DNA of 13,460 bases from an uncultured bacterium (GCA_902464375.1 CABQIM010000047.1:1-13460), one strand, 5' to 3'; positions 6,422 to 13,460 are shown, counted from the stretch's first letter. Notes: generated by a model not told the origin, from the letters alone. Program-made: numbers and translations.

Positions 6422-7687
6422 TTAAAATTTCCAACTATTCAAATATTTTTCTTGTTCAGCAGTTAATGTATCTATAGAAATTCCCATCGAATCCAATTTC
6501 AATTTTGCGATTTCCATATCAACATGTTCAGGTAATGTATAAAGTCTATTTTCTAATCTGCCTTTATTCTTAACCAAGAATTCTATTCCAAGAGCTTGAT
6601 TTGCAAAACTCATATCCATTACAGAAGCTGGATGACCTTCAGCAGCCACAAGATTTACGAGTCCGCCTTCTGCCAATACATAAATAGATTTACCGTTTGC
6701 AAGTCTGTATTCATCCAAATAAGGGCGAATTCTCTTAATTTCTACTGCCAACTTTTTTAATTCCGGAACATTAACTTCTGAGTCAAAATGACCGGCGTTG
6801 CAAACCATAGCGCCATCTTTCATATCCATAATATGATGAATATCTACAACGTGTTTATCACCGGTTACTGTCAAGAATATATCGCCTTCTTTAGCTGCTT
6901 CTGCAATCGGCATAACTCTATATCCTTCCATCGCGGCTTCTAGTGCTTTAAGCGGATTAACTTCACATACAATAACATTTGCGCCCAAAGCTTTTGCTCT
7001 CAAAGCACATCCTCTTCCGCACCATCCATAACCGGATACGACAACCGTTTTACCTGCAATAAGAACATTTGTAGCACGCATAATACCGTCCATTGCACTT
7101 TGTCCGGTACCATATCTATTATCATACAAATGTTTTGTTAAACTTGTATTAACACCTAATGTTGGAAACAAAAGTTCTCCTTGTTTTTCCAAAGCTTCCA
7201 AACGAATAATCCCTGTAGTAGTCTCTTCCGTTGCACCTATAAGATGTTTTGCCAATTCCGGTCTGGTGGCATGCAATGTAGCAACTAAATCGCCGCCATC
7301 ATCAATAATCATATCCGGATTGAAATCTAATGCGTCTTGCAGATGAGCTCTATAAACATCTTTTGGTTCTCCGGCATAACCAAGAACAGGAATTCTCCAA
7401 TATTTAACAAGTGCTGCTGCAACATCATCCTGTGTAGACAATGGGCTTGATGCGATTAATATAGGTTCAGCTCCGCCTTCCATCATCGTAATAACTAATG
7501 CAGCGGTTTCTTTTGTTAAATGCACGCAAGCAGAAAGTTTTAACCCGACAAATGGTTTTTCTCTTAGAAATCTTTCTCTAATCTTTTTCAAAACAGGCAT
7601 GTCTTTCATTGCCCATTCTATGTTATTCTTGCCTTGTTCAGCTAGATTAATATCTTTTATATCATATTTTAATTGAGTAGAGTTCAT
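6422..7687 (-). CDS. ahcY: Adenosylhomocysteinase (S-adenosylhomocysteine hydrolase)
   Basis: Converts S-adenosylhomocysteine to homocysteine and adenosine with tightly bound NAD, clearing the inhibitory product of methylation. The 421-residue product has the substrate-domain motifs IIDDGGD (127-133), EETTTG (154-159) and LTKHLYDN with the Lys185/Asp189 pair. The NAD-binding Rossmann motif is GYGWCGRG (219-226), followed by NAGHFDSE (297-304), AEGGLVNL (339-346) and HPASVMDMSF. The WCGRG form and shorter length resemble archaeal and Thermotoga-type enzymes; the C-terminal KPDHYRY-type tail of the longer bacterial and eukaryotic form is absent, and the protein ends LNSWKF. The start has a strong Shine-Dalgarno (AGGAAGG) that overlaps the stop of the small gene before it. 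It is the last gene of the glmS operon. Confidence 0.96.
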   Translation of the reverse strand: MNSTQLKYDIKDINLAEQGKNNIEWAMKDMPVLKKIRERFLREKPFVGLKLSACVHLTKETAALVITMMEGGAEPILIASSPLSTQDDVAAALVKYWRIPVLGYAGEPKDVYRAHLQDALDFNPDMIIDDGGDLVATLHATRPELAKHLIGATEETTTGIIRLEALEKQGELLFPTLGVNTSLTKHLYDNRYGTGQSAMDGIMRATNVLIAGKTVVVSGYGWCGRGCALRAKALGANVIVCEVNPLKALEAAMEGYRVMPIAEAAKEGDIFLTVTGDKHVVDIHHIMDMKDGAMVCNAGHFDSEVNVPELKKLAVEIKRIRPYLDEYRLANGKSIYVLAEGGLVNLVAAEGHPASVMDMSFANQALGIEFLVKNKGRLENRLYTLPEHVDMEIAKLKLDSMGISIDTLTAEQEKYLNSWKF

Positions 7688-7697
7688 AATTTCCTTC

Positions 7698-7862
7698 CTA
7701 TTCCATTAAATTAGCAACACTTATCGTATACATTTTATCATCAACATGCACAATTGCCCATCTTATTGGTAATATGTTTAGTTTTATTAACTCTTGTTCA
7801 ACTTTTTCAACGCTAATATTATTTAATTTTGGAATTTTTACTATTTGTGATTCAACTCGCAT
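7698..7862 (-). CDS. Unrecognised 54-residue protein between glmS and ahcY
   Basis: An ATG at 7862 opens a 54-codon frame ending in TAG at 7698-7700. The product starts MRVESQIVKIPKLNNISVEK and ends YTISVANLME. It begins 8 bases after the glmS stop and ends 10 bases before the ahcY ATG; its stop is fused to the ahcY ribosome-binding site (TAGGAAGG). Composition is that of a folded cytosolic protein: alternating hydrophobic strands (IVKIPKL, WAIVHVDD, MYTISVA) around a short helix (VEKVEQELIKLNI), with no signal or membrane segment. The strand-helix-strand-strand outline could be a small alpha/beta domain, but I do not recognise a family. Exact fit into an operon gap supports reality. The Shine-Dalgarno is poor (tagtagaaatt), suggesting coupling to glmS. 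Confidence 0.7.
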   Translation of the reverse strand: MRVESQIVKIPKLNNISVEKVEQELIKLNILPIRWAIVHVDDKMYTISVANLME

Positions 7863-7870
7863 AATTTCTA

Positions 7871-9715
7871 CTATTCTACTGTAACGGATTTCGCCAAGTT
7901 TCTTGGCTGGTCTACGTCTTTACCTAAGAATTCTGCAATATAATATGCCAACAATTGCAAAGGAACAATCGCAAGTGCCGGTGACAAAATTTCTGAAATT
8001 TCAGGAATTCGAATTATATAACTAAATAACTCTTTTAATTTTTCATCTTCAGAATCTGTTAGAGCTATCATTCTTGCATTTCTTGCCCTTGCTTCTTCTG
8101 AATTTGATAAAATCTTATCATAAACTTTTCCTTTCATTAGTATAGAAAGAACCGGCATTGTTTCATCCAACATCGCAATAGGTCCGTGCTTTAGTTCACC
8201 TGCGGTATAGCCGGTAGCGTTGATATAACTGATTTCCTTAAGTTTCAAAGCACCTTCCAACGCTGTCGGATAATTTATACCTCTTGCAATAAAGATAAAA
8301 TCTTTAGAATTTGAGAATGCTCTTGCACACTTTTGAATATCTTCTTTGTGAGAAAGAACTTTTTCAATTTTTTGCGGAAGAACAATTAGTTCGTGCTTTA
8401 AATCTGCCAAATCTTTTTCTGACATAGTACCTTTAACTTCTGCCATATATATTGCAAGAAGGTAGAAAGAAATTAACTGAGCCATATATGATTTTGTAGC
8501 TGCTACGGAAACTTCTATACCAGCATAAACCGGAACAAGGCTATCAGCTTCTCTTGCCATAGTTGAATCCGGTCTATTAGTAACAATAAGAATATGCGAA
8601 CCTTTTGCTTTAGCTTGTCTTACCGCTGTAATAGTATCAGCGGTTTCACCTGATTGAGAAACTCCGATTACAAGTGTATTTTTATCTGTAATAGTTTTTC
8701 TGTAAATATATTCACTTGAAGGTTCTACGTCAACTGCAATACCACAAAAATCTTCTATAATATATTTACCAATCATTGCTGCGTGAAGAGATGTCCCGCA
8801 AGCTACAATCTGAATTCTATTTAAGTTTTTTAAGGTTTCTTTATCTAATGTAACCTCTTTTAAATGAATCGGTTCGTCCATTGCATGAAGTTTTCCTGAT
8901 AATACGTTTCTGACTACATCAGGTTGTTCGTGAATTTCTTTAAGCATAAAGTGTTTGTAGCCCATTTTACTTAATGCAACAGGTTCCCAAGGAAGCATTT
9001 CGACTTTTCCTTGGATTGGATTGTTATCAATATCTATTAACTTCAAAGAATTTGGTGTTAATGTAACGATTTGATTATCATCAATGTACATTGCTTTTTT
9101 TGTATATTGAATTATTGCGGGAACATCAGAAGCTATATAGTATTCATTATCTCCAATTCCAACCAGTAAAGGAGCATTTCTTCTTGTTGCAACAATAGTA
9201 TCTTTAACATCCTGATGTATTACACAAAGTGCATAGGCTCCTTCAATTTCTCTTGTCGCTAAGCGAACAGCTTCCGTTAAATCCTTTGTTTGAGCATATT
9301 TTGTTGCTACTAAATGGGCTACTGTTTCAGTATCTGTTTGAGAACGGAAGGTGCAACCTTGTTTCTCTAACTTAGCTCTTAGCTCCTTAAAGTTTTCAAT
9401 TATACCATTATGCACAACTGCAACTTTACCACAATTACAAGTGTGCGGATGGGCATTTATTACAGTTGGAGCGCCGTGAGTTGCCCAACGAATATGACCA
9501 ATACCGATTGTTGATTTTGAAATTTCTGTGTAATTCTTTTCAACAATATTTTTTAAGTTTTGAAGTTTACCTTCTGCTTTATATAACTCAACCTTGCCGT
9601 TTACATTAACCGCAACTCCCGCTGAATCATATCCTCTGTATTCCAAATTTGTCAAGCCATCAAGTAATACGTCAATAGCTTTTTTACTTCCAGTATATCC
9701 AACAATTCCGCACAT
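7871..9715 (-). CDS. glmS: Glutamine--fructose-6-phosphate aminotransferase (isomerizing)
   Basis: Makes glucosamine 6-phosphate from fructose 6-phosphate and glutamine, the first step to UDP-GlcNAc for peptidoglycan and lipopolysaccharide. The 614-residue product begins MCGIVGYTG, so after Met removal Cys2 is the nucleophile of the glutaminase domain (1-240, with HIRWATHG and HNGIIENF). Two SIS domains follow (about 290-430 and 460-600), with CGTSLHAA, SQSGETADT, the catalytic-region ELKHGPIAM and the C-terminal DQPRNLAKSVTVE carrying the essential Lys609. Length and motifs are canonical. GAGG six bases upstream supports the ATG. First gene of glmS-small gene-ahcY. No glmS ribozyme is evident in the short leader. 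Confidence 0.98.
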   Translation of the reverse strand: MCGIVGYTGSKKAIDVLLDGLTNLEYRGYDSAGVAVNVNGKVELYKAEGKLQNLKNIVEKNYTEISKSTIGIGHIRWATHGAPTVINAHPHTCNCGKVAVVHNGIIENFKELRAKLEKQGCTFRSQTDTETVAHLVATKYAQTKDLTEAVRLATREIEGAYALCVIHQDVKDTIVATRRNAPLLVGIGDNEYYIASDVPAIIQYTKKAMYIDDNQIVTLTPNSLKLIDIDNNPIQGKVEMLPWEPVALSKMGYKHFMLKEIHEQPDVVRNVLSGKLHAMDEPIHLKEVTLDKETLKNLNRIQIVACGTSLHAAMIGKYIIEDFCGIAVDVEPSSEYIYRKTITDKNTLVIGVSQSGETADTITAVRQAKAKGSHILIVTNRPDSTMAREADSLVPVYAGIEVSVAATKSYMAQLISFYLLAIYMAEVKGTMSEKDLADLKHELIVLPQKIEKVLSHKEDIQKCARAFSNSKDFIFIARGINYPTALEGALKLKEISYINATGYTAGELKHGPIAMLDETMPVLSILMKGKVYDKILSNSEEARARNARMIALTDSEDEKLKELFSYIIRIPEISEILSPALAIVPLQLLAYYIAEFLGKDVDQPRNLAKSVTVE

Positions 9716-9734
9716 AATAACCTCGCTCTTTATT

Positions 9735-9766
9735 TAGTTGAAAAGTTTAGAAGTTTAGGAGTTGAG
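9735..9766. repeat. Four units of an 8-bp-period repeat in the glmS leader
   Basis: Plus-strand units tagttgaa, aagtttag, aagtttag, gagttgag follow one another without gaps; two are identical and the others differ at a few positions. The array lies between the predicted glmS transcription start and its ATG, so it would be in the 5' leader RNA. Confidence 0.55.
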
Positions 9767-9771
9767 AAGAA

Positions 9772-9801
9772 ATTTTAGCAAGATTCTCTTTATTCAATCA
9801 A
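9772..9801 (-). promoter_or_regulatory. Candidate promoter of glmS operon
   Basis: On the minus strand TTGATT (9796-9801) and TAAAAT (9772-9777) are separated by 18 bases. Transcription would start near 9765, giving a leader of about 50 bases. A second, weaker candidate lies farther upstream (TTGTTT, then TATATT after 18 bases, around 9845-9875). AT-rich sequence makes chance matches likely. Confidence 0.4.
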
Positions 9802-9892
9802 CGCTTAAATTCCAATAAAACTCCTTAAAACTAAACTAACAAATATATTTTATCATAAAATTTAAAAACAACTTATTAAGATTATATTAATG

Positions 9893-9924
9893 GATGCGAA
9901 GATGCGTAGAAGCTTGGATGCGTA
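9893..9924. repeat. Four units of an 8-bp-period repeat (GATGCG-type)
   Basis: Plus-strand units gatgcgaa, gatgcgta, gaagcttg, gatgcgta run head to tail. The array is richer in GC than its surroundings. It has the same period and unit count as the array at 9735-9766 but a different unit. The last copy also forms one arm of an inverted repeat ending at 9949. Confidence 0.65.
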
Positions 9925-9949
9925 GCTATTTTAAATTTTGCTAAGCGTC
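9917..9949 (-). terminator. Inverted repeat after the 100-residue gene, possible transcript end
   Basis: GATGCGTAGC (9917-9926) pairs with GCTAAGCGTC (9940-9949) with one mismatch and one wobble, around a 13-base AT loop. It lies about 25 bases past the stop of the minus-strand gene ending at 9973. No T-run follows, so termination is not assured. The rest of 9716-9972 holds the two 8-bp arrays and the glmS promoter region; no gene is visible there. Confidence 0.35.
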
Positions 9950-9972
9950 TAATCATCAATGCCTCTAACCCT

Positions 9973-10275
9973 CTACTTTCCGTTTATCCATCCTCGTATT
10001 TTACTAATACCGGCGATACCTGCGGCTGCGATACCAACACCGCCAAAAATCTTAAAATATAGTGACTTATTAAACTCATTTTTGCTTTTCTCCTTTTTTG
10101 TACCTTCATAAATATCAGCGTTCAATGCTTTCATTCTTTGTTTAGCTTCTTTTTCAGAAAAAAAAGCATGCTTGGGTAACGCTGCCGGTGCGTCAGCTAC
10201 TGTTATTGCCGGACGTTTTATTTTTGTTTCACAAGAATAATGTCCTTCTAATATGTTGTTATTAACATCAGTCAT
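9973..10275 (-). CDS. Small protein with C-terminal membrane segment, function unknown
   Basis: A 100-residue product. Residues 1-70 are polar, with a short charged helix-forming stretch (EKEAKQRMKALNADIYEGTKKEK, about 41-63 in outline). Residues about 73-92 form a single hydrophobic Gly/Ala-rich segment (FKIFGGVGIAAAGIAGI), followed by a basic tail SKIRGWINGK. This is the layout of a tail-anchored protein or a small membrane-interacting helper. I recognise no family. It is joined to the gene before it by a TAATG one-base overlap, so the two are translated together and may act together. Standing alone it could be dismissed, but the overlap and full-length frame favour a real gene. Confidence 0.65.
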   Translation of the reverse strand: MTDVNNNILEGHYSCETKIKRPAITVADAPAALPKHAFFSEKEAKQRMKALNADIYEGTKKEKSKNEFNKSLYFKIFGGVGIAAAGIAGISKIRGWINGK

Positions 10276-10916
10276 TAGAAAAGTTCTCCGTATCGTAACA
10301 GTTTATGCAGCCGGCTCTTCGGTAAATACATCATTCCCACCTGAGCCGGAATATCGGGTATTTTTTTAATCAGACATTCCTCCATATATTCATTCGCTTC
10401 CGGATTCGTGAACCTAAATCCGAGCTTGTAGAAGAAGAGTGCCGGTGATGACTCTTTGGTCATTGGTGCTGAAAAGGTCACAATCCTCCCTTCTGCTTTC
10501 GGATCAAACATTGCTTTCTCCGCAAGGTTCTTGACCGCCTCACTTCCTAGCCCGCAACGAGCTTTTGGCGATTGAATATAGTCTATTATATAACAGTTTT
10601 TAAGATACTGTATTCGTCTTTTTATTGGTGGTGCTGCAAAGCCCGAACTTTCAAAAAAGTTCGTACCACCTCCTCCACCACTATACTGCACAGGAACTTC
10701 TTCTTCCACTATATCTACATAGTCAGAATCTATACATCCTGGGATAATTATATTATCACCCCTTTTTATCTTTTTAACCTTTATTAAAGCCTTCTGATTT
10801 AGAATTGGCGTTTTAAACCCCAGAATTGGCGGCATACTAAAACTCGCTACCGAAGCAGTCGGTTTTGTTACCGCCATCTGTGGACGCATGTCCATAGATG
10901 CAATATTATTAATCAT
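10275..10916 (-). CDS. GNAT-like acetyltransferase domain protein with N-terminal extension
   Basis: The C-terminal half of this 213-residue protein looks like a GNAT fold: a strand CYIIDYIQSP (108-117), then the acetyl-CoA-binding ARCGLGSEAVKNLAEKAM (119-136, matching the R-x-x-G-x-G/A pattern in its RCGLGS), a strand GRIVTFSA and the motif-B-like SPALFFYKLGFRF (157-169). The first 100 residues hold a Met/Pro-rich start, a basic strand pair, an acidic patch and a run of five Gly (80-84) joining the two parts. GNAT enzymes transfer acetyl from acetyl-CoA to amines; the substrate here is unknown. Related-looking single-copy proteins with divergent N-termini exist in gut bacteria, so assignment to GNAT is by motif only. 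ATG preceded by AGGTAGGT. First gene of a two-gene unit with the tail-anchored protein. Confidence 0.6.
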   Translation of the reverse strand: MINNIASMDMRPQMAVTKPTASVASFSMPPILGFKTPILNQKALIKVKKIKRGDNIIIPGCIDSDYVDIVEEEVPVQYSGGGGGTNFFESSGFAAPPIKRRIQYLKNCYIIDYIQSPKARCGLGSEAVKNLAEKAMFDPKAEGRIVTFSAPMTKESSPALFFYKLGFRFTNPEANEYMEECLIKKIPDIPAQVGMMYLPKSRLHKLLRYGELF

Positions 10917-10920
10917 AACC

Positions 10921-10944
10921 TACCTAACCTATTTTTACCTAACC
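10921..10944 (-). repeat. Direct repeat GGTTAGGTA in the leader of the GNAT-like gene
   Basis: GGTTAGGTA occurs at 10936-10944 and 10921-10929 (minus strand), 15 bp apart, just before the start codon. The proximal copy also supplies the ribosome-binding site, so a protein bound there could block initiation. A partial third GGTT follows directly before ATG. Confidence 0.6.
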
Positions 10945-10947
10945 TTA

Positions 10948-10976
10948 CTTATATAAAGTTTTTCTTTAAAAAAAAA
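10948..10976 (-). promoter_or_regulatory. Weak candidate promoter of the GNAT-like gene
   Basis: TATAAG (10948-10953) lies about 30 bases upstream of the ATG. No good -35 is present; a nine-base T run (minus strand) occupies that position. The call rests on the -10 and the absence of other candidates. Confidence 0.3.
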
Positions 10977-11008
10977 TTGACTTTTTATAACATACATAGA
11001 ATTATTCG

Positions 11009-11036
11009 TTACAAAAGTTTACAGAACTTTAAGTAA
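11009..11036 (-). terminator. AT-rich hairpin after the nuclease-like gene
   Basis: Plus-strand TTACAAAAGTT (11009-11019) and AACTTTAAGTAA (11025-11036) pair over 10 bp with a small bulge and a five-base loop. It sits shortly after the stop at 11045 on the minus strand. The stem is AT-rich and there is no clear T-run, so termination is doubtful. Confidence 0.25.
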
Positions 11037-11044
11037 GATTTATA

Positions 11045-11728
11045 TTACCCAAAGTTCGTTATACTACGATTGACAAAGGCGGTTAAATCGTTTATACTGT
11101 AAGTAATCACTTGGTAATGGCTAAGGAAGGTCATGGATTTATCCACAGAAGCCTTAGAGGAACTATCAAGTGATTTTTTGTTTTGTTGAACTTCTGAATG
11201 TAAGTCATATATTGTAAATTCATCAATCTCAACATCTTTAAAATCGATTCTTTCTTTTACTGTTATCATTGCAAAGAAAACAAACCCGCCAATTTTTATA
11301 GGTAATGCAAATCTATGAATAATTTGTGTATCATATAAAAGTGGCTTTTTCAATTCAGAGTGTTTTAATATTGGAATTGCAGAATAGAATATCAAACCAA
11401 CATTAGATATTAATTCTTTTTTGAGATAAGCGTGTCGACTCTCAATATCACGAGTAAAAATGGTTGATATAATCTTATTGACATGTCTTTTAGATAATCC
11501 TGCTATCATCTTAGAATGTTTGTTTTGAAGATAAATTTTATCTTCACCCTTTAAAACTTCGTTATGAATTAAAGTTTTCTTGATATCTTTGGTTTTCATA
11601 CCTTCAAACTTGAGTTGTTTGATATCCAAAATCTCAACATCATTAATACCGGCATTGTTGTAAAAAATTACATCTACAACTTTTCCATCTTTTCTGGTTA
11701 GTTTTAAAGGTTTTAAAGTGTTGCTCAT
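11045..11728 (-). CDS. PBECR/LPD3-like nuclease-type domain protein, putative
   Basis: The 227-residue product has no signal peptide or membrane segment. Its middle resembles the small barnase-EndoU-colicin-RelE-like nuclease and LPD3-type domains often found at the ends of phage MuF and polyvalent proteins. It has NKHSKMIAGLSK (69-80), a His in PILKHSELKKPL (119-130), then HRFALPIKIGG (138-148), FFAMITVKER (151-160) and FTIYDLHSEV (171-180). That order of a late His, a hydrophobic strand pair, ITVKE and YDL is the family-like feature; conserved His71, His123 and His138 could be catalytic, but this is inference. The N-terminal 60 residues form a separate strand-rich piece. It lies 25 bases after the HEAYH gene, probably in one transcript. 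No antitoxin-like partner is visible. Alternative: a non-enzymatic domain of the same superfamily. Confidence 0.45.
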   Translation of the reverse strand: MSNTLKPLKLTRKDGKVVDVIFYNNAGINDVEILDIKQLKFEGMKTKDIKKTLIHNEVLKGEDKIYLQNKHSKMIAGLSKRHVNKIISTIFTRDIESRHAYLKKELISNVGLIFYSAIPILKHSELKKPLLYDTQIIHRFALPIKIGGFVFFAMITVKERIDFKDVEIDEFTIYDLHSEVQQNKKSLDSSSKASVDKSMTFLSHYQVITYSINDLTAFVNRSITNFG

Positions 11729-11753
11729 TGGTTTATTGTAGCACGAATGAGTT

Positions 11754-13397
11754 TTACAATTTTACATTTTCTTTCGCTTTTCTGATAGCATCTTCTACCG
11801 TGCCTGTGTGCTTTGTATAACTTGCTAAAAAGTCAGAATTGAATTTTTGATTATTGGCGATTGTTTCGTTGGAAGTAAAATCGCTAATTAATTGTCCGTA
11901 TATTTCAAACGGTTTTAAAGAAGAATCATTCTTGCACAAGTTTGCCATTGTTCTTAGTGCCAACATTTCAGCGGTAGCTTCCTCTTCTTTTGTGGCTTCC
12001 TTAGTGTGCTTACCATTTTTATCGAGGTACAAGTGGTAAGCTTCGTGGACTAATAATTTAACCATTCTTGCTTGCGTTGTTCCTTCTCCGGTCCATTCTG
12101 ATATATCAGTATCGTTCGTTTCAATCGCTAAAATACCGTCTTCAACCCTGCCTGCTCCCTTGCTTTCAATATCAAGTGTAATGTTATTCAAACATTCCAT
12201 AAACAAGCTTTCGTTGACCTGTTTAGCTAAACCGGAAGCTTTAAAGTTTGATTTTATGTAATTTCTAGCTTCATTAATCGCCTGCTGATGTAGTTCTGCT
12301 CTATTTTTAACTTCACTGAATTTTGTTCCTCTTAATGTCATATCATCGTCATACATATGCATAACATTATTAACTGCGGTTTGGCGTAAAGTTATTTCTG
12401 ATTTTATTTCTCTATCTTCTTTTGCTCCATTCATGCCCAAAATATCGCTTAAAATTGCAACAGCAATATCAGCCTTAGATGGATTTTCATTAAGTTTTAA
12501 GCCAAATCTATAATGTCCGCTAAGGTTTTGAATATTTTCCGGATTATAGTTTTTTAGTTTGTTTAAAACTTCTTGTTTATCTACTTCTTTAGGGAAAGTC
12601 ATTTTGCCAAAATTGTTGATTAATTCATTAACTGCATCTTTTGCAACTTGTATAAATTTTTCTGTATCACTAGGAACATACATATTTGTTAATTCATCAA
12701 TTTTTTCAGGATTTTCGATTATGTCTTTGCAAGAAATCTTTGCAATATTTGCTCCTTCAATATCTTTATAATGTTGTGCAACTTCTATTAACGCATTTTT
12801 AACTGCTTCTTTTTTATTATTTGGCATTAATTCATTAAAAACTTCCATCAACATACTCATTGCAAAATCTGCCGAATTACAAATATCATTAGGCAAACTG
12901 TTCAATGTCCCTTGTCGTGCTTGTTCTAACGATTTGGTAAATTTGTTTTCATCAAGTTTGTATTTCTGAACAAACAAACCCGTCATTGATTTTAATTCAT
13001 TGTATGCGTTTTCAATATTTTGTTTATTTGTTGTTGCAGTATCGTTATTGTTTTTAGGAGATGTGTTAGCCGTTTCTTCTATGTTTTCAACTTCTTCTAT
13101 TTGAATATTTTTATGCAGAGTTTTATTGACTAAATCAACAATTCTTTTCCAACAATCTTTAGAAAATTGTACAATAGCATCCTTGTGAACTTCATAATTA
13201 TTGCTTTTATTTGGTGTTTCATTTTTGTTGTTTGCAATTTGTAGGTTATTTGAGTCGTCAAACTCGTTTATTATTTGAGTCCACACACTTCCTAATTGCT
13301 TGCACTCTTGACTACTCAAGCCTAATTCCTTTTGAATGCCTTGAGTTATACCACCTTTATCTATTCTAAAATGTCCGTCAATTCTACCGTCGACCAT
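11754..13397 (-). CDS. Large HEAYH zinc-metallopeptidase-like protein
   Basis: From the ATG at 13397 the product has 547 residues. Its catalytic core is near the C-terminus: VHEAYHLYL with HExxH at about 451-455, followed 22-26 residues on by EEEATAEMLALR, which offers the third, Glu, zinc ligand of gluzincin-type peptidases. The preceding 430 residues are mostly helical, with a low-complexity Asn/Thr/Lys stretch at about 105-130. No signal peptide or membrane helix is seen. An in-frame ATG at 13436 would add 13 residues, but it lacks a ribosome-binding site and lies across the predicted promoter, while 13397 is preceded by AAGGG at good spacing. The N-terminus (VDGRIDGHFRIDKGG) may be a small recurrent domain, which I cannot name. 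Substrate unknown; toxin processing or host-directed proteolysis are only guesses. It is followed by the nuclease-like gene. Confidence 0.7.
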   Translation of the reverse strand: MVDGRIDGHFRIDKGGITQGIQKELGLSSQECKQLGSVWTQIINEFDDSNNLQIANNKNETPNKSNNYEVHKDAIVQFSKDCWKRIVDLVNKTLHKNIQIEEVENIEETANTSPKNNNDTATTNKQNIENAYNELKSMTGLFVQKYKLDENKFTKSLEQARQGTLNSLPNDICNSADFAMSMLMEVFNELMPNNKKEAVKNALIEVAQHYKDIEGANIAKISCKDIIENPEKIDELTNMYVPSDTEKFIQVAKDAVNELINNFGKMTFPKEVDKQEVLNKLKNYNPENIQNLSGHYRFGLKLNENPSKADIAVAILSDILGMNGAKEDREIKSEITLRQTAVNNVMHMYDDDMTLRGTKFSEVKNRAELHQQAINEARNYIKSNFKASGLAKQVNESLFMECLNNITLDIESKGAGRVEDGILAIETNDTDISEWTGEGTTQARMVKLLVHEAYHLYLDKNGKHTKEATKEEEATAEMLALRTMANLCKNDSSLKPFEIYGQLISDFTSNETIANNQKFNSDFLASYTKHTGTVEDAIRKAKENVKL

Positions 13398-13419
13398 AAT
13401 TGCCCTTAATTTTATTCTT

Positions 13420-13448
13420 ATTTTATATATCGGCATATTTTTTGAAAA
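13420..13448 (-). promoter_or_regulatory. Candidate promoter of the HEAYH gene
   Basis: TTTTCA (13443-13448) and TAAAAT (13420-13425) on the minus strand are separated by 17 bases. Transcription would start near 13415, about 18 bases before the ATG at 13397 and inside the longer alternative frame, which supports the shorter protein. Confidence 0.45.
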
Positions 13449-13460
13449 CTTTAGAATTTG

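Noticed and set aside
9893..9924. CRISPR-like array
   Set aside because: Units are 8 bp and directly adjacent, without unique spacers.
9716..9972. glmS ribozyme or riboswitch in the glmS leader
   Set aside because: The leader is short and repetitive, and I see none of the conserved core of the glmS ribozyme. A covariance-model search would settle it.
10572..10787. 71-codon plus-strand frame
   Set aside because: Antisense to the GNAT-like gene; composition reflects its complement.
10975..11006. Plus-strand promoter-like TTGACT followed after 17 bases by AATTAT
   Set aside because: No plus-strand gene follows and the -10 is poor; most likely a chance match in AT-rich sequence.
11854..12039. 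Short plus-strand frame opposite the HEAYH gene, and a similar one at 12559-12771
   Set aside because: Both are complements of helical parts of the HEAYH protein and lack start signals.

Overview
The window is visibly AT-rich and compactly coded, with almost every gene on the minus strand. An MCE (MlaD-type) lipid-transport protein and an ArnT-like GT39 transferase paired with a polyprenyl-phosphate GT2 suggest an envelope with an outer membrane. The mix of house-keeping genes with poorly known HEAxH-motif proteins, a nuclease-like toxin-type domain and short tail-anchored proteins fits an uncultured gut-type bacterium. The Gastranaerophilales/Vampirovibrionia (non-photosynthetic sister group of Cyanobacteria) are my best guess, but this is inference and no rRNA is present to settle it.

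Layout. 1-127: tail of a basic protein on the plus strand and a strong bidirectional-looking terminator. 170-1084 (-): membrane-anchored MCE protein with a long coiled coil. 1085-1226: divergent promoter region built around an 11-C homopolymer and one palindromic -35 hexamer. 1227-1622 (+): small SprA/CJM1_0395-type HEAAH protein, the only complete plus-strand gene. 1711-6299 (-): four tightly linked genes, transcribed as GT39 transferase, GT2 polyprenyl-phosphate sugar synthase, OmpR/PhoB-type response regulator, sensor histidine kinase. A PhoB-like 7+4+7 direct repeat lies just upstream of their promoter. 6422-9715 (-): glmS, an unrecognised 54-residue gene, then ahcY, spaced like one operon. 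9716-9972: intergenic region with two short arrays of 8-bp-period repeats. 9973-10916 (-): a GNAT-like protein and a small protein with a C-terminal membrane segment, joined by a TAATG overlap. 11045-13397 (-): a large HEAYH zinc-peptidase-like protein followed by a protein resembling PBECR/LPD3 nuclease-type domains.

How they work together. The GT2 enzyme would charge undecaprenyl phosphate with a sugar, and the GT39 enzyme would move that sugar onto an envelope acceptor. The co-transcribed two-component system probably senses an envelope or outside signal and controls the operon, including itself, through the repeat at 6339-6356. This is the same logic as PmrAB with the arn genes, but here in a single translationally coupled unit. 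glmS feeds UDP-GlcNAc and envelope synthesis; ahcY clears S-adenosylhomocysteine. The HEAYH protein and its nuclease-like neighbour may act as a pair, but their roles are unknown.

Most worth following: the possible phase-variable poly-C/poly-G promoter, the self-regulated glycosyltransferase/two-component operon with its operator, the 54-residue gene between glmS and ahcY, and the metallopeptidase-like/nuclease-like pair.
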